A program made the position numbers and the translations under genes. A stretch of 37,773 bases of DNA. Origin: Pseudomonadota bacterium. Lineage in GTDB: Bacteria; Pseudomonadota; Gammaproteobacteria; Burkholderiales; UBA9220. Below are positions 16,917 to 25,181 of the stretch, in pieces; within the stretch, counting starts at the first letter, position 1; every line of letters begins with the position of its first letter. The stretch lies in contig JAJZVC010000027.1 in assembly GCA_021845865.1 (NCBI GenBank), forward strand, positions 1-37,773, written 5' to 3'. The notes beneath the pieces were generated by a model. That model worked only from the letters and a program-made list of their open reading frames with translations. It was not told the origin of the DNA and searched no databases.

Positions 16917-17648
16917 ATGCCCGCCCCCCGCTTTTACTGCCCGCAACGCCTCGGCCCCGGCCAGCAACTCGACCTCCCTCCCGACGCCGCCCACCACGCC
17001 GCCCGCGTCCTGCGCCTGGCCGTGGGCGATGCCGTGACCCTGTTCAACGGCGAAGGCGGCGAATATCCCGCCGCCCTCACCCACATCGGCAAGAACAACG
17101 TCACCGCGAAGACCGGCCCCTGGCTCGAGCGCGACAGCGAATCCCCCCTGGAGGTGCGCCTGGCCCAAGCGGTGTCCGCCGGGGACAAAATGGATTTCAC
17201 CCTGCAGAAAGCGGTGGAGCTGGGCATTCGCGCCATTCAACCGCTGCTGGCGGAGCGCTGCGTGGTAAAACTCGCCGGCGAGCGGGCGGAAAAGCGGACC
17301 CAGCACTGGCAGGGGGTGGTGGTTGCCGCCTGCGAGCAAAGCGGGCGCAATTTCGTGCCCGCCGTCGCCCCTCTCCAGACCCTGCCCAACTGGCTCGCGG
17401 CCCGCGGCCCGGAAGGCCTCGGCCTGCTGCTCTCGCCCTTCGCCGAGAGCTCCCTGAGCGACCTCGCCCCTCCCGCCGGCCCGGTGACCCTGCTCATCGG
17501 CCCCGAAGGCGGCTTCAGCGACAACGAAGTGAAAATGGCCGCCTCCCGGGGATTCACCCCGGTGCGCCTGGGGGCGCGGGTACTGCGCACGGAAACGGCT
17601 GCCCTGGCGGCCTTGGCGGCCATGCAAGCCCTGTGGGGGGACTTCTAA
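16917..17648 (+). CDS. rsmE: 16S rRNA (uracil-1498-N3)-methyltransferase
   Basis: RsmE methylates U1498 of 16S rRNA in assembled 30S subunits. The 243-residue protein starts with a PUA-like domain (FYCPQRL, HHAARVLRL.VGD.V.LFNGEGGEYPA). It then has the SPOUT methyltransferase knot: KMDFTLQKAVELG, CVVKL, AACEQSGRNFVP, LLIGPEGGFSDNEV, and LGARVLRTETAALAAL. The ATG at 16917 gives the normal family length; longer in-frame starts upstream would run into the divergent thioredoxin-like gene. argA follows after 71 bases. Confidence 0.95.
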   Translation: MPAPRFYCPQRLGPGQQLDLPPDAAHHAARVLRLAVGDAVTLFNGEGGEYPAALTHIGKNNVTAKTGPWLERDSESPLEVRLAQAVSAGDKMDFTLQKAVELGIRAIQPLLAERCVVKLAGERAEKRTQHWQGVVVAACEQSGRNFVPAVAPLQTLPNWLAARGPEGLGLLLSPFAESSLSDLAPPAGPVTLLIGPEGGFSDNEVKMAASRGFTPVRLGARVLRTETAALAALAAMQALWGDF

Positions 17649-17651
17649 CAG

Positions 17652-17680
17652 TTGCTTTCGCGGCAATTCCGCCGTAAATT
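17652..17680 (+). promoter_or_regulatory. possible promoter of argA
   Basis: TTGCTT (17652-17657) and TAAATT (17675-17680) have a 17-base spacer. Both boxes are weak matches, but position and spacing fit. The start point would lie about 30 bases before argA. Confidence 0.3.
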
Positions 17681-17719
17681 CAAACCCCAAGCAATTACTT
17701 CTCAAGCCAATACTGAACG

Positions 17720-19084
17720 ATGTCCGCCAAGTCCCCCTCCATCGGCGCCGCCTTCATCCGCCCCGAAACCTTCCTCGACGTCTTCGTCCAGTGGTTCCGC
17801 TCCGCCACGCCCTACATTCACGCCTTCCGCGGCAAGACCTTTGTCGTGGCCTTCGGCGGCGAGGTGGTGAGCGAGGGGCAATTCATCTCCCTGGCCCACG
17901 ACCTCAACCTGCTCAACAGCCTGGGGGTGCGCCTGGTGCTGGTCCATGGCGCCCGGCCCCAGGTGGAGGAGGAGCTCACCGAGCGGGGAGCCAGGATCCA
18001 GTACGTGAACAACCTGCGGGTCACCGATCCGCAAGCCCTCACTTGCGTCAAGGAGGCCGCCGGGCTGGTGCGGGTGGAAATCGAGGCCCTGCTCTCCATG
18101 GGCCTGGCCAACTCCCCCATGGCCGGCGCCGACATCCGGGTGGCCAGCGGCAACTTCGTCACCGCAAAGCCCATGGGCGTGGTCAACGGCGTGGACCTGC
18201 TGCATACCGGCGAAGTGCGCAAGATCGACGTCACCGGAATCCGGCGGCGCCTGGAGCAGAACGACATCGTGGTTCTGTCCCCCATCGGCTACTCCCCCAC
18301 CGGCGAAATCTTCAACCTGACGGTGGAGGACGTGGCGACCAGCGCCGCCATCGCCCTCGACGCGGAAAAACTCATCTTCCTCATGGACGCCGACGGCGTG
18401 CGCAACAAAAAAGGCGAACTGCTGCGGGAGCTGCCCCTGAAGGAGGCGCGCAAGCTGCTGAAAACCGACAAGGGCCAGCCCGAGGACGTGAACATCTTCC
18501 TGCCCTGCGCCGTGCGCGCCTGCGAAAACAGCGTCGCCCGCACCCACCTGATCAGCCGCCACACCGATGGGGCGCTGCTGATGGAGCTGTTCACCCACGA
18601 CGGCATCGGCACCATGGTTTCCGAAGCCCCCCTGGAGACCCTGCGCCAGGCCAGCATCGACGACGTGGGCGGCATCCTGCGCCTGCTGGAGCCCCTGGAG
18701 GCGGACGGCACCCTGGTGCGCCGCTCCCGGGAGCTGCTGGAAATGGAAATCGACCGCTTCTTCGTCCTCGACCATGACGGCATCATCATCGGCTGCGCCG
18801 CCCTCTACCCCTTCCCCGAGGAAGGGGCGGCGGAACTCGCCTGCCTGGTGGTGCACCCCTCCTATCGCGACGGGGGGCGGGGCGAAGACCTCCTGGAGCA
18901 CATCGAGGACATCGCCAAGGATTCAGGCATCCAGCGCCTGTTCGTGCTCACCACCCGCACCGCCCACTGGTTCCTGGAGCGGGGGTTCACCGAAGCGGCG
19001 GTGGAAGCCCTGCCGGCGAAAAAGCGGGAGCTGTACAACTACCAGCGGCGGTCAAAGGTTTTTGTGAAACCCCTGTTGCGGTAA
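17720..19084 (+). CDS. argA: amino-acid N-acetyltransferase (N-acetylglutamate synthase)
   Basis: ArgA acetylates glutamate in the first step of arginine synthesis. The 454-residue protein has the classic two-part build. An amino-acid-kinase-like domain (about 25-285) contains KTFVVAFGGEVV, LVLVHGARPQVEE, LSPIGYSPTGEIFNL and IFLMDADGV; it binds arginine for feedback inhibition. A GNAT acetyltransferase domain (about 300-445) contains ELACLVVHPSYRDGGRGEDLLEHIE and LTTRTAHWFLERGF. Two-domain ArgA is typical of beta- and gammaproteobacteria. There is no obvious ribosome binding site before the ATG at 17720. A large palindromic element follows the stop. Confidence 0.96.
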   Translation: MSAKSPSIGAAFIRPETFLDVFVQWFRSATPYIHAFRGKTFVVAFGGEVVSEGQFISLAHDLNLLNSLGVRLVLVHGARPQVEEELTERGARIQYVNNLRVTDPQALTCVKEAAGLVRVEIEALLSMGLANSPMAGADIRVASGNFVTAKPMGVVNGVDLLHTGEVRKIDVTGIRRRLEQNDIVVLSPIGYSPTGEIFNLTVEDVATSAAIALDAEKLIFLMDADGVRNKKGELLRELPLKEARKLLKTDKGQPEDVNIFLPCAVRACENSVARTHLISRHTDGALLMELFTHDGIGTMVSEAPLETLRQASIDDVGGILRLLEPLEADGTLVRRSRELLEMEIDRFFVLDHDGIIIGCAALYPFPEEGAAELACLVVHPSYRDGGRGEDLLEHIEDIAKDSGIQRLFVLTTRTAHWFLERGFTEAAVEALPAKKRELYNYQRRSKVFVKPLLR

Positions 19085-19102
19085 CATACGCAAGAATACC
19101 TA

Positions 19103-19424
19103 GAGCCTATTTCAGTCGGTTTCGTACCCCGCGCCATGACCATTGGGGGTACATTGCTAGGCGCGAGCCGCGCCGTTTGGTCAGTCCATACAATTCCGCA
19201 TGGGCTTTAGCCCATAGCGGATCGGAGTCCCTTCATGGGGCAAACGAGCGGCGAGCAACAACGCAATGTGCCCCCAATGGTCATGGCCCCGCGGGTTGCG
19301 GCGAGAAAGGGCGTCTGCTTTGTCGCGCGGCTTGCCAAGGGAACGACCATTGGCTGCGCCGCGCTTCGCGCAGCCATCCCTTTCTCGCCGCAACGCGGGG
19401 CGCGAAACCTACTGAAATAAGCTC
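19103..19424. repeat. nested inverted-repeat element with three-way-junction layout
   Basis: The 362 bases between argA and the next gene hold no believable coding region but a set of inverted repeats. Outer arms 19103-19133 and 19394-19424 pair at about 27 of 31 positions. Directly inside, 19134-19157 pairs with 19263-19286 (23 of 24). Next, 19296-19311 pairs perfectly with 19378-19393 (16 of 16), which touches the outer right arm. Inside these are smaller hairpins: 19195-19221 (TCCGCATGGGC with GCCCATAGCGGA) and 19352-19375 (GGCTGCGC with GCGCAGCC). Only nine bases (19287-19295) remain unpaired at the junction. Outer arms start GAGCCTATTTC/GAGCTTATTTC, like ends of a small transposable element. 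No U-tract of a simple terminator is present. A MITE-like repeat or a structured RNA are the main options. Confidence 0.8.
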
Positions 19425-19446
19425 TTAGTTCCCAGGAGGGGTTTTC

Positions 19447-20322
19447 ATGCTCGTCCCTGCTTTTCTTCGGGGTTCCCGCTTTTCATGCCTTGCGGGCCGG
19501 CTGTTTGCCTTGCTGCTGATGCTGAACGCCGCCGTCGCCGCCGCCGGCCAAGGCGACAAGCCCCTGGAATTCGGCGTTTTCCCCAATCTCAGCGCCCGCA
19601 CCGTCGTGGCCATCTACCAGCCCCTGCGGTCCTACCTGGAAAAACACCTCGGTCGTCCGGTTCGCATTTACACCGCCCCCACGTTCAAGGACTTCATCGA
19701 GCGCTCCCTGAAGAAGGAGTACGACCTGATGCTGGCGGCCCCGCATTTCGCCCGCCTGGCCGAAACGGACGCCGGTTATGTTCCCCTCGCCGTTTATTCC
19801 CGCGAATTGCGGGCCATCCTGGTGGTGCCCAAGGACAGCCCCTACAAAACCGTCGCCGACCTTAAAGGCAAAGCCGTCGCCGTTCCCGACCCCCTGGCCC
19901 TCATGTCCATGTTCGCGGTGCAAATGCTGCGGGACAACGGCCTGACCCCCGGCAAGAACGTCGGCCTGATCAACGTCCGCGGCCACGACAACGCCGTCCT
20001 GTCGGTCATACACGGCGAAAGCGCCGCGGCGGCAACCTCCGCCGCGCCCCTCGGACAAATGCCGGAAGACACGCAGAGCCAAGTCCGGGTTCTCGCCACC
20101 TCCGACAAGGTGCCCCACCAGGCCTTCATGGCCAGCCCCAGGCTGCCTCCCGCCGAAGTCGAGCAGCTGCGCAAACTGCTGCTGGATTTCGCCCGCTCGC
20201 CGGAGGGGCGCACCTTTCTCGAGGTCAACCAATTCGGCGGCCTGCGCCCCCTCGGCCGCGGCGAACTGAAGCAACTCGACCCCTACGCCACGGAAACCAA
20301 AAAAATCCTCGGAATTCCCTAA
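19447..20322 (+). CDS. PhnD-like periplasmic substrate-binding protein
   Basis: The 291-residue protein has an N-terminal signal peptide (hydrophobic LFALLLMLNAAVAAA, residues about 19-33) and the phosphate/phosphite/phosphonate-binding fold: LEFGVFPNLSARTVVAIYQPL, SYLEKHLGRPV, DLKGKAVAVPDPLA, and VIHGESAAAATSAAPLGQM. AGGAGG precedes the ATG. It has no ABC permease or ATPase gene next to it. Its TAA overlaps the ATG of a membrane GGDEF-EAL gene as TAATG, so the two are translationally coupled. It most likely serves as a ligand sensor feeding that protein; the ligand is unknown. Free phosphonate uptake is less likely in this setting. Confidence 0.82.
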   Translation: MLVPAFLRGSRFSCLAGRLFALLLMLNAAVAAAGQGDKPLEFGVFPNLSARTVVAIYQPLRSYLEKHLGRPVRIYTAPTFKDFIERSLKKEYDLMLAAPHFARLAETDAGYVPLAVYSRELRAILVVPKDSPYKTVADLKGKAVAVPDPLALMSMFAVQMLRDNGLTPGKNVGLINVRGHDNAVLSVIHGESAAAATSAAPLGQMPEDTQSQVRVLATSDKVPHQAFMASPRLPPAEVEQLRKLLLDFARSPEGRTFLEVNQFGGLRPLGRGELKQLDPYATETKKILGIP

Positions 20323-22736
20323 TGCCGCCCCACGCTGCCTCGCTCAGATTCAAACTCGTTTTCGCCAGCGTCTTGGTGGAAATCGTCATGCTGTTCCTGC
20401 TGGTCAGCAATAGCGTGCGCCTGATCGAATCCCACCTGATGGACCAGGCCAGCCTGCGCCTGACGGAAGTCAAAACCCTGCTCAACGCCTCCCTCGCCGC
20501 CCCCCTTGCTTCACGGGACTACGCCACCCTGCGGGAGATTCTGGACGAGAACCGGAGGGAAAAAGGCATCGTCTATCTGGTTCTGTTCGACGACACCGGC
20601 AAGGTGGTGGCCGCCAGCGGCTGGGACCTCCAGCGCCCCTTGCCGCCGGTGGCCCATAACCTCGCCGATGGCGGCCAGGGCCGTTTCGATACCGAAATGC
20701 CCCTGGAATTGTCCGGCCAGCGCTACGGCACCCTGCGCTTCGGCATCTCCACCCGCTTCCTGGACGACGCCAAGCACCGCCTGATGGAGCAGAGCTTGCT
20801 GATCGCCGCCGGCGAGATACTGTTGACGGTGGCCCTGCTGGCTTTTGTCGGCTTCTGGCTTACCCGCCACCTGACCATCCTCACCCGGGCCAGCGAGGCC
20901 GTGGCCTCCGGCGATTTCAATGTCGATCTGCCGGTGAGCAGCCAGGACGAGGTGGGCCAGCTTACCGCCACCTTCAACGCCATGGCCGGCGCCATCCGCT
21001 CCCGCATCGACGCCCTGCAGCGCTCGGAGGAGAAACAACGGCAGTACCTGAAGGAGTCCCAGCAGGAACACGCCCGCCTCGCCGCCCTCCTCTCCGCCAT
21101 GAACGTGGGCATCCTCTTCGTCTCCGCCAACGACAAGGTGCTGTACCACAACCCGGCCTTCCTGCGCATCTGGATCATCAGCGAAAAGGAAGACCTGGTC
21201 GGCAAGGAAGTGACCAAGGTGCTGGAACATTCCGCCAACGTCCTCGCCCGTCCCGACCACTTTTCCAAACACCTGCTGCGGGTGGCCGGCACCCACGAAG
21301 TGAGCGACTCCTTCGAAATCCAGATGGCCGATGGCCGGGTGGTCAACCAGTTCACCTACCCGGTGCGAGACACGGACGGCCGCTTCATCGGACGCCTGTG
21401 GATATACGAGGACGTCACCCTGGAGCGGCAGACCGCCGAGCAGCTGATTTACCTCGCCGAACGGGACTCCCTCACCGGCCTCTACAACCGCCACCGCTTC
21501 CAGGAGGAACTGGAACGCATGCTGGCGGAGGCGGACCGCCGCCGCTCCAACTGCGCCTTGCTGTTCTTCGACCTGGACGAGTTCAAATCCATCAACGACA
21601 CCTTCGGCCACCGGGCCGGGGACACGGTGCTGATCCGCATCGCCGGCGAGGTGGGAACCCTGGTGCGGCGCAACGAGATGTTCAGCCGCCTGGGCGGGGA
21701 CGAATTCGCCGTCCTGGTCCAGGACGTCACCGAAGGAGAATTGGCCGATTTCGCCGAACGCATCGTCCGCGCCGTGTCCCAGATTCCCTTCAGCTTCGAG
21801 GGCCAGAACCTGCGCCTCACCACCAGCGTCGGCATCGCCCTTTATCCCCAGCACGCCAACAACACCGAAGACTTGGTGGCCCACGCCGACACCGCCATGT
21901 ACCAGGCCAAGGAATCGGGCAAGAACACCTGGCGCATCTATCGCCCCGACCTGGACACCTCCCGCGCCATGGTCACCCGCCTATCCTGGAACGACCGCCT
22001 GTCCCACGCCCTGGAGAACGGCCTGATGCGCCTGCACTTCCAGGGCGTTTACCGGGCCGCGGACAATTCCCTGTCCCACCTGGAGGCCCTGGTGCGCATG
22101 GCGGACAAGGACAATCCCGACCACATCATCATGCCCGGCCACTTCATTCCCTTCGCCGAGAAGAGCGGCAAGATCCGCGACATCGACCGCTGGGTGATCC
22201 GCGCCTCCATCCAACTGCTGGCCTCTTCCCCCGACAACCCGCCCATCGCGGTGAACATCTCCGGCCGCTCCTTCGACGACCCCACCCTGCCGCGCTACAT
22301 CGCCGAGCAACTGGCCCTCCATGGGGTGCAGCCCCGCCGGCTGCTGGTGGAACTGACGGAAACCTCCGCCGTCACCGACATGCACGATGCCCAGCGCTTC
22401 ATCGAATCCCTCCACCAGACCGGCTGCACCGTGTGCCTGGACGATTTCGGCACCGGCTTCTCCTCCTTCGCCTACCTCAAGCACCTGGACGCCGACATCC
22501 TCAAGATCGACGGCCTGTTCATCCGCAACCTGCCCAACGACTACGACAACCAGGTGTTCGTCAAAGCCATCGTCGACGTGGCGCGGGGCATGAACAAGGT
22601 CACGGTGGCGGAGTTCGTCGAGGACGAGGACATCCTGGCGATGCTGAAGAACTTCGGCATCGACCTGGTGCAGGGCTATCACCTCGACACGCCCCGGGCC
22701 AACCACCCGGCCCTCGATGTCCCCGAACCGGCCTGA
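20322..22736 (+). CDS. membrane GGDEF-EAL protein (HAMP-PAS-GGDEF-EAL)
   Basis: The 804-residue protein has a transmembrane helix at about 10-32, a periplasmic sensing segment to about 165, a second helix at about 166-188 and HAMP (about 190-240). A short coiled coil, PAS (about 262-375), GGDEF (about 385-540) and EAL (about 555-795) follow. The cyclase motif RLGGDEF (near 458) is intact. The upstream inhibition site reads RRNE where RxxD is usual, so product inhibition may be weak. The EAL domain keeps LEALVR, the Asn in VNISG, ELTET, the DDFGTGFSS pair, the lysine of ILKID and QGYH; AEGVE reads AEFVE. Both c-di-GMP synthesis and breakdown are therefore possible. It is coupled to the PhnD-like gene, which may supply its periplasmic signal. 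Confidence 0.93.
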   Translation: MPPHAASLRFKLVFASVLVEIVMLFLLVSNSVRLIESHLMDQASLRLTEVKTLLNASLAAPLASRDYATLREILDENRREKGIVYLVLFDDTGKVVAASGWDLQRPLPPVAHNLADGGQGRFDTEMPLELSGQRYGTLRFGISTRFLDDAKHRLMEQSLLIAAGEILLTVALLAFVGFWLTRHLTILTRASEAVASGDFNVDLPVSSQDEVGQLTATFNAMAGAIRSRIDALQRSEEKQRQYLKESQQEHARLAALLSAMNVGILFVSANDKVLYHNPAFLRIWIISEKEDLVGKEVTKVLEHSANVLARPDHFSKHLLRVAGTHEVSDSFEIQMADGRVVNQFTYPVRDTDGRFIGRLWIYEDVTLERQTAEQLIYLAERDSLTGLYNRHRFQEELERMLAEADRRRSNCALLFFDLDEFKSINDTFGHRAGDTVLIRIAGEVGTLVRRNEMFSRLGGDEFAVLVQDVTEGELADFAERIVRAVSQIPFSFEGQNLRLTTSVGIALYPQHANNTEDLVAHADTAMYQAKESGKNTWRIYRPDLDTSRAMVTRLSWNDRLSHALENGLMRLHFQGVYRAADNSLSHLEALVRMADKDNPDHIIMPGHFIPFAEKSGKIRDIDRWVIRASIQLLASSPDNPPIAVNISGRSFDDPTLPRYIAEQLALHGVQPRRLLVELTETSAVTDMHDAQRFIESLHQTGCTVCLDDFGTGFSSFAYLKHLDADILKIDGLFIRNLPNDYDNQVFVKAIVDVARGMNKVTVAEFVEDEDILAMLKNFGIDLVQGYHLDTPRANHPALDVPEPA

Positions 22737-22796
22737 GCGCGGCACCCCTCCCGCTCCTCGCCGCCCCATGGCCGGACGCGCGGCAAGGAAAAAGCC

Positions 22797-24200
22797 TTGA
22801 CGGCGGCTGACCCGGAATCGCTGTTCCGCGACGGCAACCGCCACCTGGAGGCCGGCGATATCCGCCACGCCGAGGCCTGCCTCCGCGAGGCGCTGCGCCT
22901 CGCGCCGGGTTTCGCCGCCGCCTGGTCCAACCTGGGCTACCTCCTCGACCAGCGCGGAGAAGCGGGGGAGGCGGAAGCCTGTTACCGCCGCGCCTTGGCC
23001 CTCGACCCCCTGCTGGCGCAAACCCACCTGAACCTGGGCGCCCTCCTCGCGAGCCAGAATCGCTTTCCGGCCGCGGAAGTGGCCTACAGCCAGGCCCTGC
23101 TCGCCGACCCGCGCGCCACGGCCGCCTGGTCCAACCTGGGCGTGCTTTACGCCTGCATGAAACGGGAGGACGAGGCCGAGCAATGCTACCGCCAGGCCCT
23201 GGAACTGGACCCGAACCACGCCAAGGCGCGCTTCAACCTCAGCTACCTGCTCTTGCGCCAGGGCCGCTTCGGCGAAGGCTGGGCCTGCTTCGAAGCCAGG
23301 GACGGGCACGCCCCCCTGGCGGCCCGCATGACCTGTCCCCGCTGGCAGGGCGAGCCCCTTGCCGGAAAATCCCTCCTCATCCTTTACGAAGGGGGGCACG
23401 GCGACATGATCCAGTTCAGCCGCTATATCCCCACCCTGAAAGCCCGGGGTGCCGCCTCCATCACCCTGTTGTGCCATCCGGCGCTGAAAACCCTGCTCGC
23501 CACCCTGGAAGGGTTGGACGATGCAGTGGCCTTCGACGCCGAACCGCCCGCCAAGGAATGGGATTACTGGGTTCCGCTCCTGAGTCTTCCCTATCTTGGC
23601 AAGACGCGCCTCGAGGCCATTCCGGCCGCCATTCCCTACCTGCGCCCGGACGCCGAGCGAGTCGCCCGCTGGTCGCCGCTCCTGCCGCGGGAGGGGATGA
23701 GGGTCGGCCTGATCTGGAAAGGCAGTCCCCGGCACGAGAACGACGCCGACCGTTCCCTGCCCGCCCTGGATTTGCTGGCGCCCCTCGGCCAAGTGCCCGG
23801 CGTGAGCTTCGTCAGCCTGCAAAAAGGGGCGGGCGAAAGCGAGGCCGCCCAGCCCCCCGAGGGCTTGCGCCTCGCCGACCTCGGCTCCCGCATGGCGGAT
23901 TTCGCCGACGCCGCCGCCATCGTGGCGGGCCTCGACCTGGTCATCAGCGTCGATACGGCCATGGCCCACCTGGCCGGCGCCCTGGGCAAGCCGTGCTGGC
24001 TGCTGCTGCCGGACTACAAGACGGATTGGCGCTGGCTAACGGGGCGGAGCGACTCCCCCTGGTATCCCGGCGCCCTGCGGCTGTTCCGCCAAACGAACCG
24101 GGGCGACTGGCCGACGGTGGCCGCCGCGGCGCGCGCCGCCCTGGAGGACCTGGCGCGGCAGTGGGCGCTACGCCACCCGCAGGGGCGGCTCGTCCAATAG
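22797..24200 (+). CDS. TPR protein with glycosyltransferase-like C-terminal domain
   Basis: This 467-residue protein starts with about four tetratricopeptide repeats (residues 5-165; for example AAWSNLGYLL, THLNLGALLAS, AAWSNLGVLYA, ARFNLSYLLL). A C-terminal half resembling GT-B glycosyltransferases of the heptosyltransferase/TPR-linked group follows: ILYEGGHGDMIQFSRYIP, VGLIWKGSPRHENDADRSL, FVSLQKG, and LVISVDTAMAHLAGALGKP. Such proteins are thought to glycosylate proteins or cell-surface material; the acceptor is unknown. The start is a TTG at 22797 with AAGGA upstream and is less certain than most. Its 3' end overlaps the convergent srkA gene by 33 bases. Confidence 0.8.
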   Translation: MTAADPESLFRDGNRHLEAGDIRHAEACLREALRLAPGFAAAWSNLGYLLDQRGEAGEAEACYRRALALDPLLAQTHLNLGALLASQNRFPAAEVAYSQALLADPRATAAWSNLGVLYACMKREDEAEQCYRQALELDPNHAKARFNLSYLLLRQGRFGEGWACFEARDGHAPLAARMTCPRWQGEPLAGKSLLILYEGGHGDMIQFSRYIPTLKARGAASITLLCHPALKTLLATLEGLDDAVAFDAEPPAKEWDYWVPLLSLPYLGKTRLEAIPAAIPYLRPDAERVARWSPLLPREGMRVGLIWKGSPRHENDADRSLPALDLLAPLGQVPGVSFVSLQKGAGESEAAQPPEGLRLADLGSRMADFADAAAIVAGLDLVISVDTAMAHLAGALGKPCWLLLPDYKTDWRWLTGRSDSPWYPGALRLFRQTNRGDWPTVAAAARAALEDLARQWALRHPQGRLVQ

Positions 24201-25148
24201 CGCCGCCTGCTCCCGCAGGGCCAGTATCTGGTCCTGCCAGTAGCGTTGGGTATTGAACCAGGGGAAATGGGCCGGGAAGGCCGGGTCGTCCCAGCGCCGC
24301 GCCAGCCAGGCGGAATAGTGCAACAGGCGCAGGGTGCGCAGGGCTTCCAGCAGGTGCAGCTCCGCCGGGTCGAAATCGCAGAACTCCTCGTAGCCTTCGA
24401 GGAAATCCAGCAATTGCCCGGTCATCGCCGCCCGGTCGCCGGAGAGCAGCATCCACATGTCCTGCAGCGCCGGCCCCATGCGGCAGTCATCGAAATCCAC
24501 GAAATGGGGCCCCGCCTCGCTCCACAGCACGTTGCCGGGATGACAGTCGCCGTGGAGGCGAATCAGCCGCACCTTCCCCGCCCGGGCGTAGGCCGCCCGC
24601 ACCCGCCGCAGCACGTCCTCCGCCACGCTGCGGTAGGCGGGTTCCAGGTCGGGCGGGATGAAGCCGTGACCGAGGAGGAAGGCCACGGACTCGTCGCCGA
24701 AGGACTCCACCGTCAATACCGGGCGGTGGCGGAAGGTCGCCACCGCGCCGAGGGCGTGGATGCGGCCGATGAAGCGCCCCATCCAGCGCAGGGTGTCGGG
24801 ATCGTCCAGTTCCGGCGCCCGGCCGGGGCGCTTCGGGTAAAGGGCGAAACGAAAACCCTGGAAATGGAACAGGGTGCCGCCGTTCACCGCCAAGGGCGCC
24901 ACCACCGGGATTTCCAGCTCCTGGAGCTGGCGCGTGAAGCCGTGCTCCTCGGCAATCGCCTCGTCGGACCAGCGGCGAGGGCGGTAAAACTTGGCCACCA
25001 AGGGCGCGCCCTCCTCGAGGCCCACCTGATAGACCCGGTTTTCGTAGCTGTTGAGGGCCAGCAGGCGGCCGTCGCAACGGTAGCCGACGCTTTCCACCGC
25101 GTCCAGGACGATGTCGGGGGTGAGATTCTGGTAGGGGGGCGCATCCAT
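24168..25148 (-). CDS. srkA: stress response kinase A (YihE/RdoA family)
   Basis: At 326 residues this matches the length of E. coli SrkA, a Ser/Thr protein kinase of the choline-kinase-like fold linked to envelope stress (Cpx) and to limiting programmed death. Motifs are SYENRVYQVG, the ATP-site lysine in LVAKFYRP, the catalytic IRLHGDCHPGNVLW and the metal-binding VDFDDCRMGPALQDMWML. No transmembrane segment is seen. The tail is convergent with the TPR gene and overlaps it by 33 bases. The GGDEF-EAL gene upstream on the same strand ends 33 bases before the srkA start, so co-transcription is possible. Confidence 0.93.
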   Translation of the reverse strand: MDAPPYQNLTPDIVLDAVESVGYRCDGRLLALNSYENRVYQVGLEEGAPLVAKFYRPRRWSDEAIAEEHGFTRQLQELEIPVVAPLAVNGGTLFHFQGFRFALYPKRPGRAPELDDPDTLRWMGRFIGRIHALGAVATFRHRPVLTVESFGDESVAFLLGHGFIPPDLEPAYRSVAEDVLRRVRAAYARAGKVRLIRLHGDCHPGNVLWSEAGPHFVDFDDCRMGPALQDMWMLLSGDRAAMTGQLLDFLEGYEEFCDFDPAELHLLEALRTLRLLHYSAWLARRWDDPAFPAHFPWFNTQRYWQDQILALREQAALLDEPPLRVA

Positions 25149-25181
25149 GGCGGGGATTATACCGCCCGCGCTTCTTCCCGG

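Noticed and set aside
19177-19428. Short open frames within the palindromic element
   Set aside because: They run through the inverted-repeat arms, exist on both strands because of the symmetry, and have no ribosome binding site.
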